A stretch of 7,405 nt of DNA from Firmicutes bacterium UBA4975 (lineage in GTDB: Bacteria; Bacillota; Proteinivoracia; UBA4975). The first letter of the stretch is position 1. Each line of letters opens with the position of its first letter. The stretch covers positions 20,007 through 27,411 of the forward strand of contig DGZR01000065.1 of NCBI GenBank assembly GCA_002397155.1, given 5' to 3'. Shown piece after piece: positions 1 through 6,725 of the stretch. A model generated the notes under the pieces. The model made no database searches and was not told the DNA's origin. It saw nothing but the letters and a program-made list of their open reading frames with translations. Made by a program: the position numbers and the translations under genes.

Positions 1-2021
1 TCCAGGAAATCGTCCTCCAGGGAAAAATCAGTAAACTCTTCGGCTAGCTCCGCCAGCTTTTCCAGATTGGCCAAGCGCTGGAGGCCTCCGTAGCCCGTGA
101 GAACCGCTTCCCGGTACTGAGTGAGCTGAAAGGCCAGCTCCAACAGGCGAGGCAACTCAAGGCGGCCCCGGGCGGCCCGCAGGCGGCCGATGACTTCTGA
201 GGCCCTGAGCAGCCGCTGCCGCTGTTCACCGCTCAGAGCTTGGTCCTGGTCCAAGAGGCCGCCGCCGGACTGGCCCCGGCTGCGAACGAGAGCGTAAAGA
301 CTGTCGTCATCCAAGGCAAAGAGGGGCGAACGGAGGAGGGCGACTAAGGACAGTTCGTCCCAGCCATGCCGTACCACCCGGAGCAGATTCAACATGTCCA
401 GCACTTCAGGCTGCTGGTAGAAGCCGATCCCCCCCACCACCGTGTAAGGGATGCCCTGGAGGCGAAGATGGTGCTCGTATTCCTTGAGGTGGGTGCGGCT
501 GCGGAGGAGGATGGCTATGTCGCCGTATTTCAGGGCCTGCTCGGTCGCCCCTGATTCCACCATTTCCCCGATTCGCGCCGCCAGGGCCGCTCCCTCTTCG
601 GCCGCCGAGCCCTTTTCCCCCGAACAGGCCAGAAATTCCGCCCCCGGCCTCTTTCCGGGGCGCTGAGGGGTCAAGGGCAAGTACTCCATCCCGCCGACCT
701 GGGGTAAAAGCCGGGAGAAAAGAGTATTGACTAGGTCAAGGAGGGGTTTTTGCGCGCGAAAATTGCAGGTTATCCGCCTCTCAGCTTGGGGGTCGGCCCG
801 TACCAACATTTCTCTTAGACGTTGAAATTCCTGAACCCGAGCCCCCCGGAACCGGTAAATCGATTGTTTTTCATCGCCGACGACAAAGAGCCGACCGGCG
901 GGGATCTTACCCTCTTCTTCGACCAAGGCCTTGATTATACGGTGCTGGAGTCCGTCTGTGTCTTGAAATTCATCGAGCATGTAGGTGGCGTATTTTTCTT
1001 TTAGAGCGGCCTTCACCCGGGGCGTCCGGAGCAAGCGCTCCATGGCGAACTGCAGATCAGAAAAATCCAGCCCTCCCGCCCGGTCTTTGAGCCGGGCATA
1101 GATCCTATCTAGTCGCTGTAAAAGAGAAAGTATCCCTTCCCCCAGGGCGGGAGCCAAGGCCCGGGAGAGGGCGTTTTGCACCGCGAGGACTCCTTCCTGA
1201 ATAAACTCTTTGTGGCCCCCTATCCGTCCCCCTTTGAGGCTAGTGAGGGCCAGCAAGTCGGGATACAGTTCAATGAGGTCATTGGAATCTTGGGCTGCCG
1301 CCCCGTCACCGGCCCCCTTGAGGAGGGCCCGGCGGTCCCGGGCCATTTCCGGCTTGTCCTTGCCCGCCAGGACTGTATCCAGACGGGCCTCTTTGGCCGC
1401 CAGGTCGGCCAGAGCCTGCCGGCACTGGGACCAAGAGGGCAGCTCCTCGTAGGACCGGGCCAGACCGGCCCCTTCGACGGGGATACCCCGGTTGCGCAAT
1501 ACTGTATACAGGCGGCCTACCTGCCTGGCCAGACCGCCTGTTTCCAAAGCCTGGGCGCCGAGGATTTCCGCCAGCAGGGCCAAGTGGGGACATTTTTCTT
1601 GGGCGGCTTGCTCGAGGGCCAGGCCGGCCGCTTTTTTGAGCAAGAGACCGGCCTCCAGTTCCGCCAAAACCCGAAAAGCGGGTTTTACTTGTCCCTCCAG
1701 GGGAAAAGCCCTGAGTACCCGGGCATAGAAGGAATGAATGGTGCTGATCGGAGCCGCTACCAGTTGATCCCGGGTCTCTTTCCAGCGGGGGTCCTGCCGG
1801 GCCAGGGCGGCAAGGGACCCGTCGATCCGTTCCCGCATTTCCCGAGCCGCTTTTTTGGTGAAGGTTATGGCCACTATTTGTCCGGGAGTAAGCCCCCCCT
1901 CGGTGAGGAGGCGGAGGTAGCGACTTGTCAGCACCGTGGTCTTGCCGGTGCCGGCCCCGGCGTTCACCGCCAGGTTTACTCCGATTGCCGTAGCGGCCAG
2001 CTGTTCACTGTTCAGTTCCAC
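1..2021 (-). CDS. addA: AddA, ATP-dependent helicase-nuclease subunit A (partial; C-terminus beyond left edge)
   Basis: Superfamily 1A (UvrD-type) motor subunit of the AddAB helicase-nuclease, which unwinds broken duplex ends and prepares 3' single strands for RecA. I translated 673 residues from a GTG start; the frame is open to the window edge. Seen in order: Q motif LNSEQ (3-7), Walker A GAGTGKTT (22-29), motif Ia ITFTKKAAREM (52-62), motif Ib TIHSFYARVLRAFP (94-107), LDFSDLQFAMERLL (about 318-331), motif II DEFQDT (350-355), motif III GDEKQSIYRFRGA (382-394), motif IV region CNFRAQ (419-424), then GDIAILLRSR and the 2B-type stretch FYQQPEVLDMLNLLRVV. The ATPase side looks fully intact. 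Motifs V and VI and the expected C-terminal RecB-type nuclease domain are outside the window, so the nuclease is inferred from the family and from the adjacent addB. A nuclease-less UvrD-like helicase is the alternative, made unlikely by the neighbour. Start choice: GTG at 2021 follows AGGAGG at 2036-2031 with 9 bases between. Confidence 0.93.
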   Translation of the reverse strand, partial: MELNSEQLAATAIGVNLAVNAGAGTGKTTVLTSRYLRLLTEGGLTPGQIVAITFTKKAAREMRERIDGSLAALARQDPRWKETRDQLVAAPISTIHSFYARVLRAFPLEGQVKPAFRVLAELEAGLLLKKAAGLALEQAAQEKCPHLALLAEILGAQALETGGLARQVGRLYTVLRNRGIPVEGAGLARSYEELPSWSQCRQALADLAAKEARLDTVLAGKDKPEMARDRRALLKGAGDGAAAQDSNDLIELYPDLLALTSLKGGRIGGHKEFIQEGVLAVQNALSRALAPALGEGILSLLQRLDRIYARLKDRAGGLDFSDLQFAMERLLRTPRVKAALKEKYATYMLDEFQDTDGLQHRIIKALVEEEGKIPAGRLFVVGDEKQSIYRFRGARVQEFQRLREMLVRADPQAERRITCNFRAQKPLLDLVNTLFSRLLPQVGGMEYLPLTPQRPGKRPGAEFLACSGEKGSAAEEGAALAARIGEMVESGATEQALKYGDIAILLRSRTHLKEYEHHLRLQGIPYTVVGGIGFYQQPEVLDMLNLLRVVRHGWDELSLVALLRSPLFALDDDSLYALVRSRGQSGGGLLDQDQALSGEQRQRLLRASEVIGRLRAARGRLELPRLLELAFQLTQYREAVLTGYGGLQRLANLEKLAELAEEFTDFSLEDDFL

Positions 2022-2026
2022 CGCTT

Positions 2027-5000
2027 CTATCCTCCTTTTACCTGCAGACGGTACTTGTCGTAACGACAGCACTGGACGAAGGGGCAGGGGCGGCAGGCGC
2101 CGTCCTGGGGTCTGGGGGTAAAATTACCCGCCAAGATCTCTTCGTGCCAGCCCCTGGCTGTTTCGGCCAGCAGGCTTTGCAGCCCCGCCAGTTCCCCTCG
2201 CTCCACCGAGGCCAGGTTGCTCCTTGCCAGGTCGGTGAATTCTCGATCCCAGATGCCACCGGCCAATTTGGCCCCCTTGAGCACGTAGTAGCCGCCGCCC
2301 ACGACCCTTATCCGGCTGAAGCCAAGCTGAGCCAGCAGGGGCTGGGCCGCCACCAGGTAGGTCGGAATCTGCAGGCTCCGGCCGGAAAGGATCTTCGACC
2401 GGGTCACCTCTTGGGAGGTCTTGTAATCGTAAACAACCGCCCAGGTTTCTCCGTCCCTTTCCAGGATGTCGATGCGGTCCACTTGCCCCCAGAGGCTTGT
2501 TCCCTCGCCGGGAGACACTGCTCCCACCGCCGCGCCGGGCAGCCCAAAAGGGGCTTCGTAGAGCACCGGCACAAGGCCGGTCCTCCGGCGCCAAGCAATA
2601 TCCGTCCTGATCAGGGCGGCCACAGTCCAGACTGCATCGCGGCTGCGGAGCCGCCACAGAGTCTCTTCGGGATCCAGTCCTCCTCTTTCCAACCAGCGGC
2701 GGGCCAGGGCCGCCAGAGGGCCGGTGATAGTTTCGGGGGCGTCTGCTTCCGCCCCTTTCCAGTAGCCCTCGCGGTAGAACCTTTCCAGCAGCCAGTGAAG
2801 GAGAGCGCCCTTTTCCAAAGCCGAGTATTCATCCTGGCACCGGAAATCGGGTGCCAGTCCCAGGCAAGTGTCGGCAAAAAAGGCCCAGGGACAGCGGTAG
2901 TACTGTTCCAGACGACTGCTGGAATATACCCCCCGGCCAAAGCGCTCCTTGAGGGCAAGGGCGCTGGCGGCTAAAGCCCCGTCGTAATTGTCCGCCGGGG
3001 CCGGGCTTTCTCGGTTCTGAATGGTCAGGCTGGCTCTGAGTAAAGCCGGATAGCTCTCCCGCCCGGCCAGCCAGTCCAAGGCGCCGGGGGACAACTGTCG
3101 GCCCCGGGCCCGGTCATAAGCCAGGAGCTGAGCCAGCCGCTCTGCCGAAGCGGCCTGAGAAAAGGGGGGGAGCAAGTCGGCGCTGTCCAAAAAGCGGCAA
3201 GGCAAGTCGCGGCAGGCCTCTTCGACTTCCCGCCAAAAAGAGGAAGCTTCCGCACCCTCGTCGATACCCGGCAACTGTCGGGAAAGGCAAATACCCTGTT
3301 CGGCTGCGGCTATGGCGCTGTGAAAAAAAGCCTTTTGCCGGGCCAGGGTCCGGCTTGGGTCCCGGTCCCCGCGGGGAATCCGGTCCAGCAGCCAATGTTC
3401 GCCCTGGGGGCGAGGAAAAACCCCCTGGTTGAGGCCGAGGATAAAGAGCCAGGGGAAACTCTGGCCTCGAACCTGGGCGGGAGTGAGCAGCCTGACTCCT
3501 CCGGGATAGCCCTCCCGGAGGACCAGGTCTACCTCTAGCCAGGGCAGGATTTCTTCAATGAATTGACCAGAGCCAATGGGCTTGTCCCGGCCCAAGAGAC
3601 TGGAACAGGCCAGGTACTCTGTTAATGAAGCGTTCAGACGGGACCAGGCTTCCCTGTCCCTAGAGGCCTCTAGGGAATCCCCCGGAGGGCTGAGCCTGCC
3701 GATATTGTCTGTGAGAATTTCCAGCAAAAGCCCCACCTGGTCCCGGGGAGGCCCCTGGCCCGCCAGGCGGCGGCCCAGCTCCAACCAGGCCTCTATGGCC
3801 TGGCCGGCCCCTTCGTACCTGGCCAGGGCGCGGCCAATCTCCCCTTCCTGCCACTGTTCCCCATCTTGCCGCCGGGCGGAAAGCCACTTCCTTTCTCGGG
3901 CCAGCCGGGGCAGCCATTCCTTGCCCCGCAAATCCCACTTGAGATGGAAAAGTGCCCAGCCCAGGGCTTCTTCGTCGTAATCCGGGGGCAGGTGAGCGGT
4001 GATGTAGACCGAGGCCGCCACCCGGAGCAAACCTTCCCTGTCCCAGCCGGCGGCGGCGGCCCGCCAAATCTTGATAAATTCCCGCACCCAGGGGACGGCG
4101 GTCAGCTTGACTGTTAAGGGCAGGGCCAGGGGAATTCCCTGTTCGGGCAGCACCTGCTGCAACCGAGGCAGGTACCTGTCCGGGTCGGGAATCACCAGGC
4201 AGATCTCTTCAGCTCGGACCCCCTCGGCGGCCAAGGCCTTTATCTCTTGGCCAACCAGCTCCGCTTCCTGTCCCAGCCGGGGGGCGCCCAGCCCCCGGAC
4301 GAGGGGGGTAGCCGCCGGTCGGTCGGGCAGGGCAAAAAGAGCAGCCGTCAGCTCGCTTTGCTCCCCACCCTCCTCCCGCCGCAGGGTAAAGCCCATTTCC
4401 CTCACCCCGGCCAAGATCTCGGTCAAAAGGCCAAAGTGGGCCGGGTGCTCCCAGGGCAGCCAGAGAGTGACGGCGGGGACAAGGCGGCTGAGGGCGGCCA
4501 AAATGTCCAGTTGCAGGGGCTCTAGGTCAAAAAACCAACAGAGGTGAAGCTCCCGTACCGGCCCCAGCCAGGGAATTGCCCCCAGGCCTTTGCCGGCCAG
4601 GGCATACTGTTCTTCGATATCGGCCAGACCTCGTTGGCGCATAAATACCTCGTACTCCCGCCAGACCCGGGCCAGTTCAGCCAGGAGGGGGTCGGGACCC
4701 AGATCGGCGGGGGCGGCTTTTGCTCGGCGCAACTGTCCCAAGGCGTATGCCACTTCCCCCGCTCTTTCCCGGGAGGCCCCCCTGGTCAAAAGGGGCAGTC
4801 CTGGGGCATTTTTTTCTAGTATCTCCCATAACACCTCTTCGACCAGCCGCCGACCCATGCCGACCACCTTTTGACCGGAACCGGCCAGGGCCGCCGCCAC
4901 CAAGTCATCAAAGGTGGTCAAATTGAGGCGGCGGCTGGCCCGGGACACCAGGCGGTGGCGATAGGCGTGGAGCAGGTGGCGGCTGGGCAGGAGCAGGGCA

Positions 5001-5107
5001 AATTCTTCTTCCCGGCCCTCCTCGACTAAACGGGCCAGCCGTTCAAGCAGGCAATCGATGTGGGAACGATCGCCAAAGGGCAGTAAAACCGCTTCAGGCA
5101 CGGGCAT
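2027..5107 (-). CDS. addB: AddB, helicase-nuclease subunit B with iron-sulfur-stapled PD-(D/E)XK nuclease
   Basis: Second subunit of AddAB (1026 residues; B. subtilis AddB is about 1166). In the family it recognises Chi with an inactivated helicase fold and cuts the 5' strand with a C-terminal nuclease. Helicase-like half: LPSRHLLHAYR (40-50) and LTTFDDLV (63-70) resemble motifs Ia/Ib, FFDLEPLQLDIL (192-203) is the usual AddB plq motif, and RGQSF...GLNQGVFP (547-565) resembles the motif V region. Nuclease: KGALLH (H771), GxxDRID (G874, D877, D880), DYK (D894, K896) and QxxxY (Q913, Y917), the full RecB-family signature. Iron-sulfur staple: C739 in YYRCPWAFF, then C1005, C1008 and C1014, with C-x2-C-x5-C spacing. 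Odd: the N-terminal nucleotide-binding loop reads LLPFGDRSHIDCL (8-20), with no GxGKT. It sits 28 bases after the small membrane protein gene and 5 bases before addA. The start could also be GTG at codon 3 (see RBS entry). Confidence 0.92.
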   Translation of the reverse strand: MPVPEAVLLPFGDRSHIDCLLERLARLVEEGREEEFALLLPSRHLLHAYRHRLVSRASRRLNLTTFDDLVAAALAGSGQKVVGMGRRLVEEVLWEILEKNAPGLPLLTRGASRERAGEVAYALGQLRRAKAAPADLGPDPLLAELARVWREYEVFMRQRGLADIEEQYALAGKGLGAIPWLGPVRELHLCWFFDLEPLQLDILAALSRLVPAVTLWLPWEHPAHFGLLTEILAGVREMGFTLRREEGGEQSELTAALFALPDRPAATPLVRGLGAPRLGQEAELVGQEIKALAAEGVRAEEICLVIPDPDRYLPRLQQVLPEQGIPLALPLTVKLTAVPWVREFIKIWRAAAAGWDREGLLRVAASVYITAHLPPDYDEEALGWALFHLKWDLRGKEWLPRLARERKWLSARRQDGEQWQEGEIGRALARYEGAGQAIEAWLELGRRLAGQGPPRDQVGLLLEILTDNIGRLSPPGDSLEASRDREAWSRLNASLTEYLACSSLLGRDKPIGSGQFIEEILPWLEVDLVLREGYPGGVRLLTPAQVRGQSFPWLFILGLNQGVFPRPQGEHWLLDRIPRGDRDPSRTLARQKAFFHSAIAAAEQGICLSRQLPGIDEGAEASSFWREVEEACRDLPCRFLDSADLLPPFSQAASAERLAQLLAYDRARGRQLSPGALDWLAGRESYPALLRASLTIQNRESPAPADNYDGALAASALALKERFGRGVYSSSRLEQYYRCPWAFFADTCLGLAPDFRCQDEYSALEKGALLHWLLERFYREGYWKGAEADAPETITGPLAALARRWLERGGLDPEETLWRLRSRDAVWTVAALIRTDIAWRRRTGLVPVLYEAPFGLPGAAVGAVSPGEGTSLWGQVDRIDILERDGETWAVVYDYKTSQEVTRSKILSGRSLQIPTYLVAAQPLLAQLGFSRIRVVGGGYYVLKGAKLAGGIWDREFTDLARSNLASVERGELAGLQSLLAETARGWHEEILAGNFTPRPQDGACRPCPFVQCCRYDKYRLQVKGG
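2031..2036 (-). promoter_or_regulatory. addA Shine-Dalgarno inside the end of addB
   Basis: AGGAGG on the minus strand falls within the Lys-Gly-Gly codons that end addB. The addB stop (TAG, 2029-2027) follows, and the addA GTG begins at 2021, giving 9 bases between the SD and the start. The site justifies the GTG start, for which I see no ATG competitor, and suggests that ribosomes terminating on addB re-initiate on addA, keeping the two subunits in step. Confidence 0.85.
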
Positions 5108-5116
5108 CCCCCCTTA
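5099..5116 (-). promoter_or_regulatory. addB ribosome binding site and two candidate starts
   Basis: On the minus strand, TAAGGGGGG runs directly into ATG (5107-5105), and a GTG follows two codons later (5101-5099). The purine run touches the ATG but lies about 6 bases before the GTG, the more usual spacing. The ATG is kept here as the conventional choice; using the GTG would remove only two residues (Met-Pro) and affects no domain. Confidence 0.5.
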
Positions 5117-5135
5117 CCAGCTTCCTTGCTGCCAG

Positions 5136-5450
5136 TTATTTTTTCTTTTTATCCTTGGGCCCCGCTTCGGCCAGCAGTTTGAACCAGTGATGGCGGCCGA
5201 CAAAGTAGCCGCCGATGCCGAAGCTGGCAACGCCCAGGAGGACGGTAAAAGGGAAGAGGGCCCTCAGGCCTTGGACAAAGGTTATCTGCCCTAGGAGCGA
5301 ATGGGCCGCCGCCGCCAAAAAAAAGTAAACTAGGAGGATGGGCAGCCCCCAAGAAAGGCCCCGCTTGAAAATATAGCGGCCCTTACCCCCGGCGATCTCC
5401 GCTTTTAACTGCCTTCTTCTTGCTTGTTTTGCCTTGGACAATTGCCCCAC
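5136..5450 (-). CDS. Small two-helix membrane protein of unknown function
   Basis: 104 residues, not recognised as a named family. A strongly basic N-terminus (K6, K8, R11-R13, K16, K23, R25, K29, R30) precedes a hydrophobic helix at about 32-53, a short loop of about ten residues, a second helix at about 65-85 rich in Gly/Phe/Val, and a basic tail ending in KDKKKK. By the positive-inside rule both ends should be cytoplasmic, giving a membrane hairpin. There is no signal-peptide cleavage motif, cysteine or obvious catalytic residue. It lies 50 bases after the peptidase gene with a terminator between, and 28 bases before addB with none visible, so it is probably the first gene of the addBA operon. 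The GTG at 5450 has AAGGG touching it; TTG at 5441 (codon 4) has better spacing and may be the true start. The reading frame is likely real from its placement, composition and topology; the function is unknown. Confidence 0.72.
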   Translation of the reverse strand: MGQLSKAKQARRRQLKAEIAGGKGRYIFKRGLSWGLPILLVYFFLAAAAHSLLGQITFVQGLRALFPFTVLLGVASFGIGGYFVGRHHWFKLLAEAGPKDKKKK

Positions 5451-5470
5451 CCCTTGTAATAGTTTTTTTT

Positions 5471-5496
5471 AAAAGCCCGGGAGTCCCGGGCCTTTT
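5471..5496 (-). terminator. Rho-independent terminator after the M42 peptidase gene
   Basis: A 7-base-pair perfect GC stem (GCCCGGG at 5475-5481 and CCCGGGC at 5485-5491) closes a 3-base loop. The flanking AAAA (5471-5474) and TTTT (5493-5496) can extend it with one bulged C. Read on the minus strand, it begins only a few bases after the peptidase stop codon and is followed by TTTT. On that strand the T run is short and is followed by eight A, so termination may be partial. Confidence 0.7.
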
Positions 5497-5500
5497 GCCT

Positions 5501-6538
5501 CTAGAGAGCGAAGTCGCCTGTGTGGGCTTGTTCGAGGAATTTTGCTAAAAGGAGAGCGGTATTCCCCAGGTCCTCTTTATTTATAGTCTCCACATTGCTG
5601 TGGACATAGCGGGTGGGAACGGAAAGGGTAATCACCGGGCAGCCGGCCTGGACCCGTTCAATTGCCCCGGCGTCAGTCCCCCCACGGGGCAAAATTTCCA
5701 TCTGGTACTTTACCTGGTTTTCTTCGGCCAGGCTGCGGACAAAGTCCACCAGCTTGTAGTTGGATATGGAGGCACTGTCCATTATCTTTATCGCCGCCCC
5801 CTCGCCCAGGGCGGTGACCTGGTGCTGTTTACTGCTGCCGGGGCCGTCCACCGCCAAGGTGACGTCCAAGGCGACACCGATGTCGGGGCGGATCCCATAG
5901 GCCCCCGCCGTCGCCCCCCTTAGCCCGACTTCTTCCTGGACTGAAGCCACGGCATAGATATCCACCTGGTGCTCTTGGACCAAGCGCAGGGCCTCGATCA
6001 TCACCCAGACCCCGGCCCTGTCGTCCATGGCCTTTGCCGAAACATTGGCGCCAAACTCGATAAAATCCCGGTCCAAGGTCACCGGGTCGCCGGGGCGGAC
6101 TAGCTTTTGCGCCTCTTCCGAGGTAAGGCCCAGGTCGACATAAAAATCGCTGACCTTAAGGGGGGCTTTGGCTTCGTCGGGGGTCAGCAGGTGGACGGGC
6201 TTTATGGCCGGCATCAGCACCCCCCGCAGGTCTTTTCTGCCCTGGACGTAAACCCGCTGGGCCACCATGTTCCGAGGGTCGTGGCCCCCCACCGGGCTGA
6301 GGCGAAGAAAACCCTTTTCGTCCACTTGGCTGACGATAAAGCCAATCTCATCCATGTGGCCGCTGATCATCACCTTTTTGCCGCCCTCTTTGCCTTTTTT
6401 GTGGGCGATGACGTTGCCCAGGGCGTCGACCCAAACCTGGTCGGTCAACTTGGCCAGTTCATCCTTGATGAGGGCGCGGATTCTTTCTTCTCGTCCAGAA
6501 ATCCCGGGAGTTTGTGTAAGTCTTTTGAGCAGTTGCAT
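5501..6538 (-). CDS. M42-family metallo-aminopeptidase (glutamyl aminopeptidase / FrvX-like)
   Basis: A 345-residue, complete cytoplasmic dinuclear-metal aminopeptidase of the TET/cellulase-M family, whose members form large oligomers and trim peptides released by proteases. Seen: N-terminal LTQTPGISGREERIR (7-21), metal ligand region SGHMDEIGF (H61, D63), bridging aspartate in KAMDDRAG (D172), SVQEEVGLRGA with general-base E202 and metal ligand E203, ALDVT (D225), PRGGTDAGAI (284-293) and VHSNVETI (H313). The spacing of these residues matches that of characterised M42 enzymes, with the dimerisation/lid domain inserted at roughly 67-165. Length is typical. Start: ATG at 6538 preceded by a near-perfect AAAGGAGGT (6556-6548). 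Substrate preference (Glu/Asp, Leu or Lys) cannot be read from the sequence, so no gene symbol is given. It ends at a terminator before the addBA cluster, so it is probably transcribed separately. Confidence 0.95.
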   Translation of the reverse strand: MQLLKRLTQTPGISGREERIRALIKDELAKLTDQVWVDALGNVIAHKKGKEGGKKVMISGHMDEIGFIVSQVDEKGFLRLSPVGGHDPRNMVAQRVYVQGRKDLRGVLMPAIKPVHLLTPDEAKAPLKVSDFYVDLGLTSEEAQKLVRPGDPVTLDRDFIEFGANVSAKAMDDRAGVWVMIEALRLVQEHQVDIYAVASVQEEVGLRGATAGAYGIRPDIGVALDVTLAVDGPGSSKQHQVTALGEGAAIKIMDSASISNYKLVDFVRSLAEENQVKYQMEILPRGGTDAGAIERVQAGCPVITLSVPTRYVHSNVETINKEDLGNTALLLAKFLEQAHTGDFAL

Positions 6539-6725
6539 TAGAGAGGGACCTCCTTTGTCATTATCCTGATTCCAGTATTCTCTACCGAAAGAAAAAACTC
6601 CTCCCTGCTCAGGGGCTGACTCTAGCTTGCCCGAAAAACCCCGGCCAGGCCAAAAAAAAGGATTACTTGCTCCTACCTAGAAATGATAACCAATTACCCA
6701 GCGGAAAACGATAGGAGGTCTTTTT
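6539..6725. other. Divergent intergenic region between the peptidase and sensor genes
   Basis: 187 bases between two divergent starts, so it must hold promoters for both genes. It contains the strong SD AAAGGAGGT for the minus-strand peptidase (6548-6556) and AGGAGGT for the plus-strand sensor (6713-6719). It is more AT-rich than its surroundings, with A runs at 6592-6597 and 6652-6659. Possible minus 10 boxes are AATACT on the minus strand (about 6574-6579) and GATAAC on the plus strand (6685-6690), but neither has a convincing minus 35 partner. I see no riboswitch-like fold or clear operator palindrome. Confidence 0.5.
6713..6719 (+). promoter_or_regulatory. Ribosome binding site of the Cache sensor gene
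   Basis: AGGAGGT ends 6 bases before the ATG at 6726, an ideal spacing. It fixes the start of the partial sensor gene, placing the hydrophobic anchor right at the N-terminus. Confidence 0.85.

Noticed and set aside
1176..2063. A 295-codon plus-strand open frame antisense to addA
   Set aside because: It lies over the addA frame, whose translation contains every SF1 helicase motif in order. The antisense product is Gly/Pro/Gln-rich without recognisable domains, as expected for a shadow frame in GC-rich DNA.
2144..2974. A 276-codon plus-strand open frame antisense to addB
   Set aside because: It is antisense to the AddB nuclease domain, whose motifs are intact. The antisense product is low-information and there is no convincing ribosome binding site.
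1600..4900. Many copies of GGCCAGG on the plus strand, considered as a Chi-like recombination signal or dispersed repeat
   Set aside because: On the coding strand these read CCTGGCC, and CTG-GCC is simply the preferred Leu-Ala codon pair in proteins very rich in both residues. The strand bias follows gene direction. A genome-wide count would be needed to claim a Chi site.
6107..6541. Plus-strand open frames antisense to the M42 peptidase gene
   Set aside because: The minus-strand frame carries all the metal ligands of an M42 peptidase; the antisense frames have no domain signal or SD.
6633..6660. CCCCGGCCAGGCC followed by an A run, considered as a terminator
   Set aside because: The possible stem is only GGCC around a one-base loop, and no T run follows in the direction needed by either gene, both of which start rather than end here.
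6700..6719. ACGATAG near the sensor start, considered as the minus 10 part of a sigma-D type (chemotaxis) promoter
   Set aside because: It touches the Shine-Dalgarno, so transcription would begin within or after the ribosome binding site, and no TAAA element lies at the right distance upstream.
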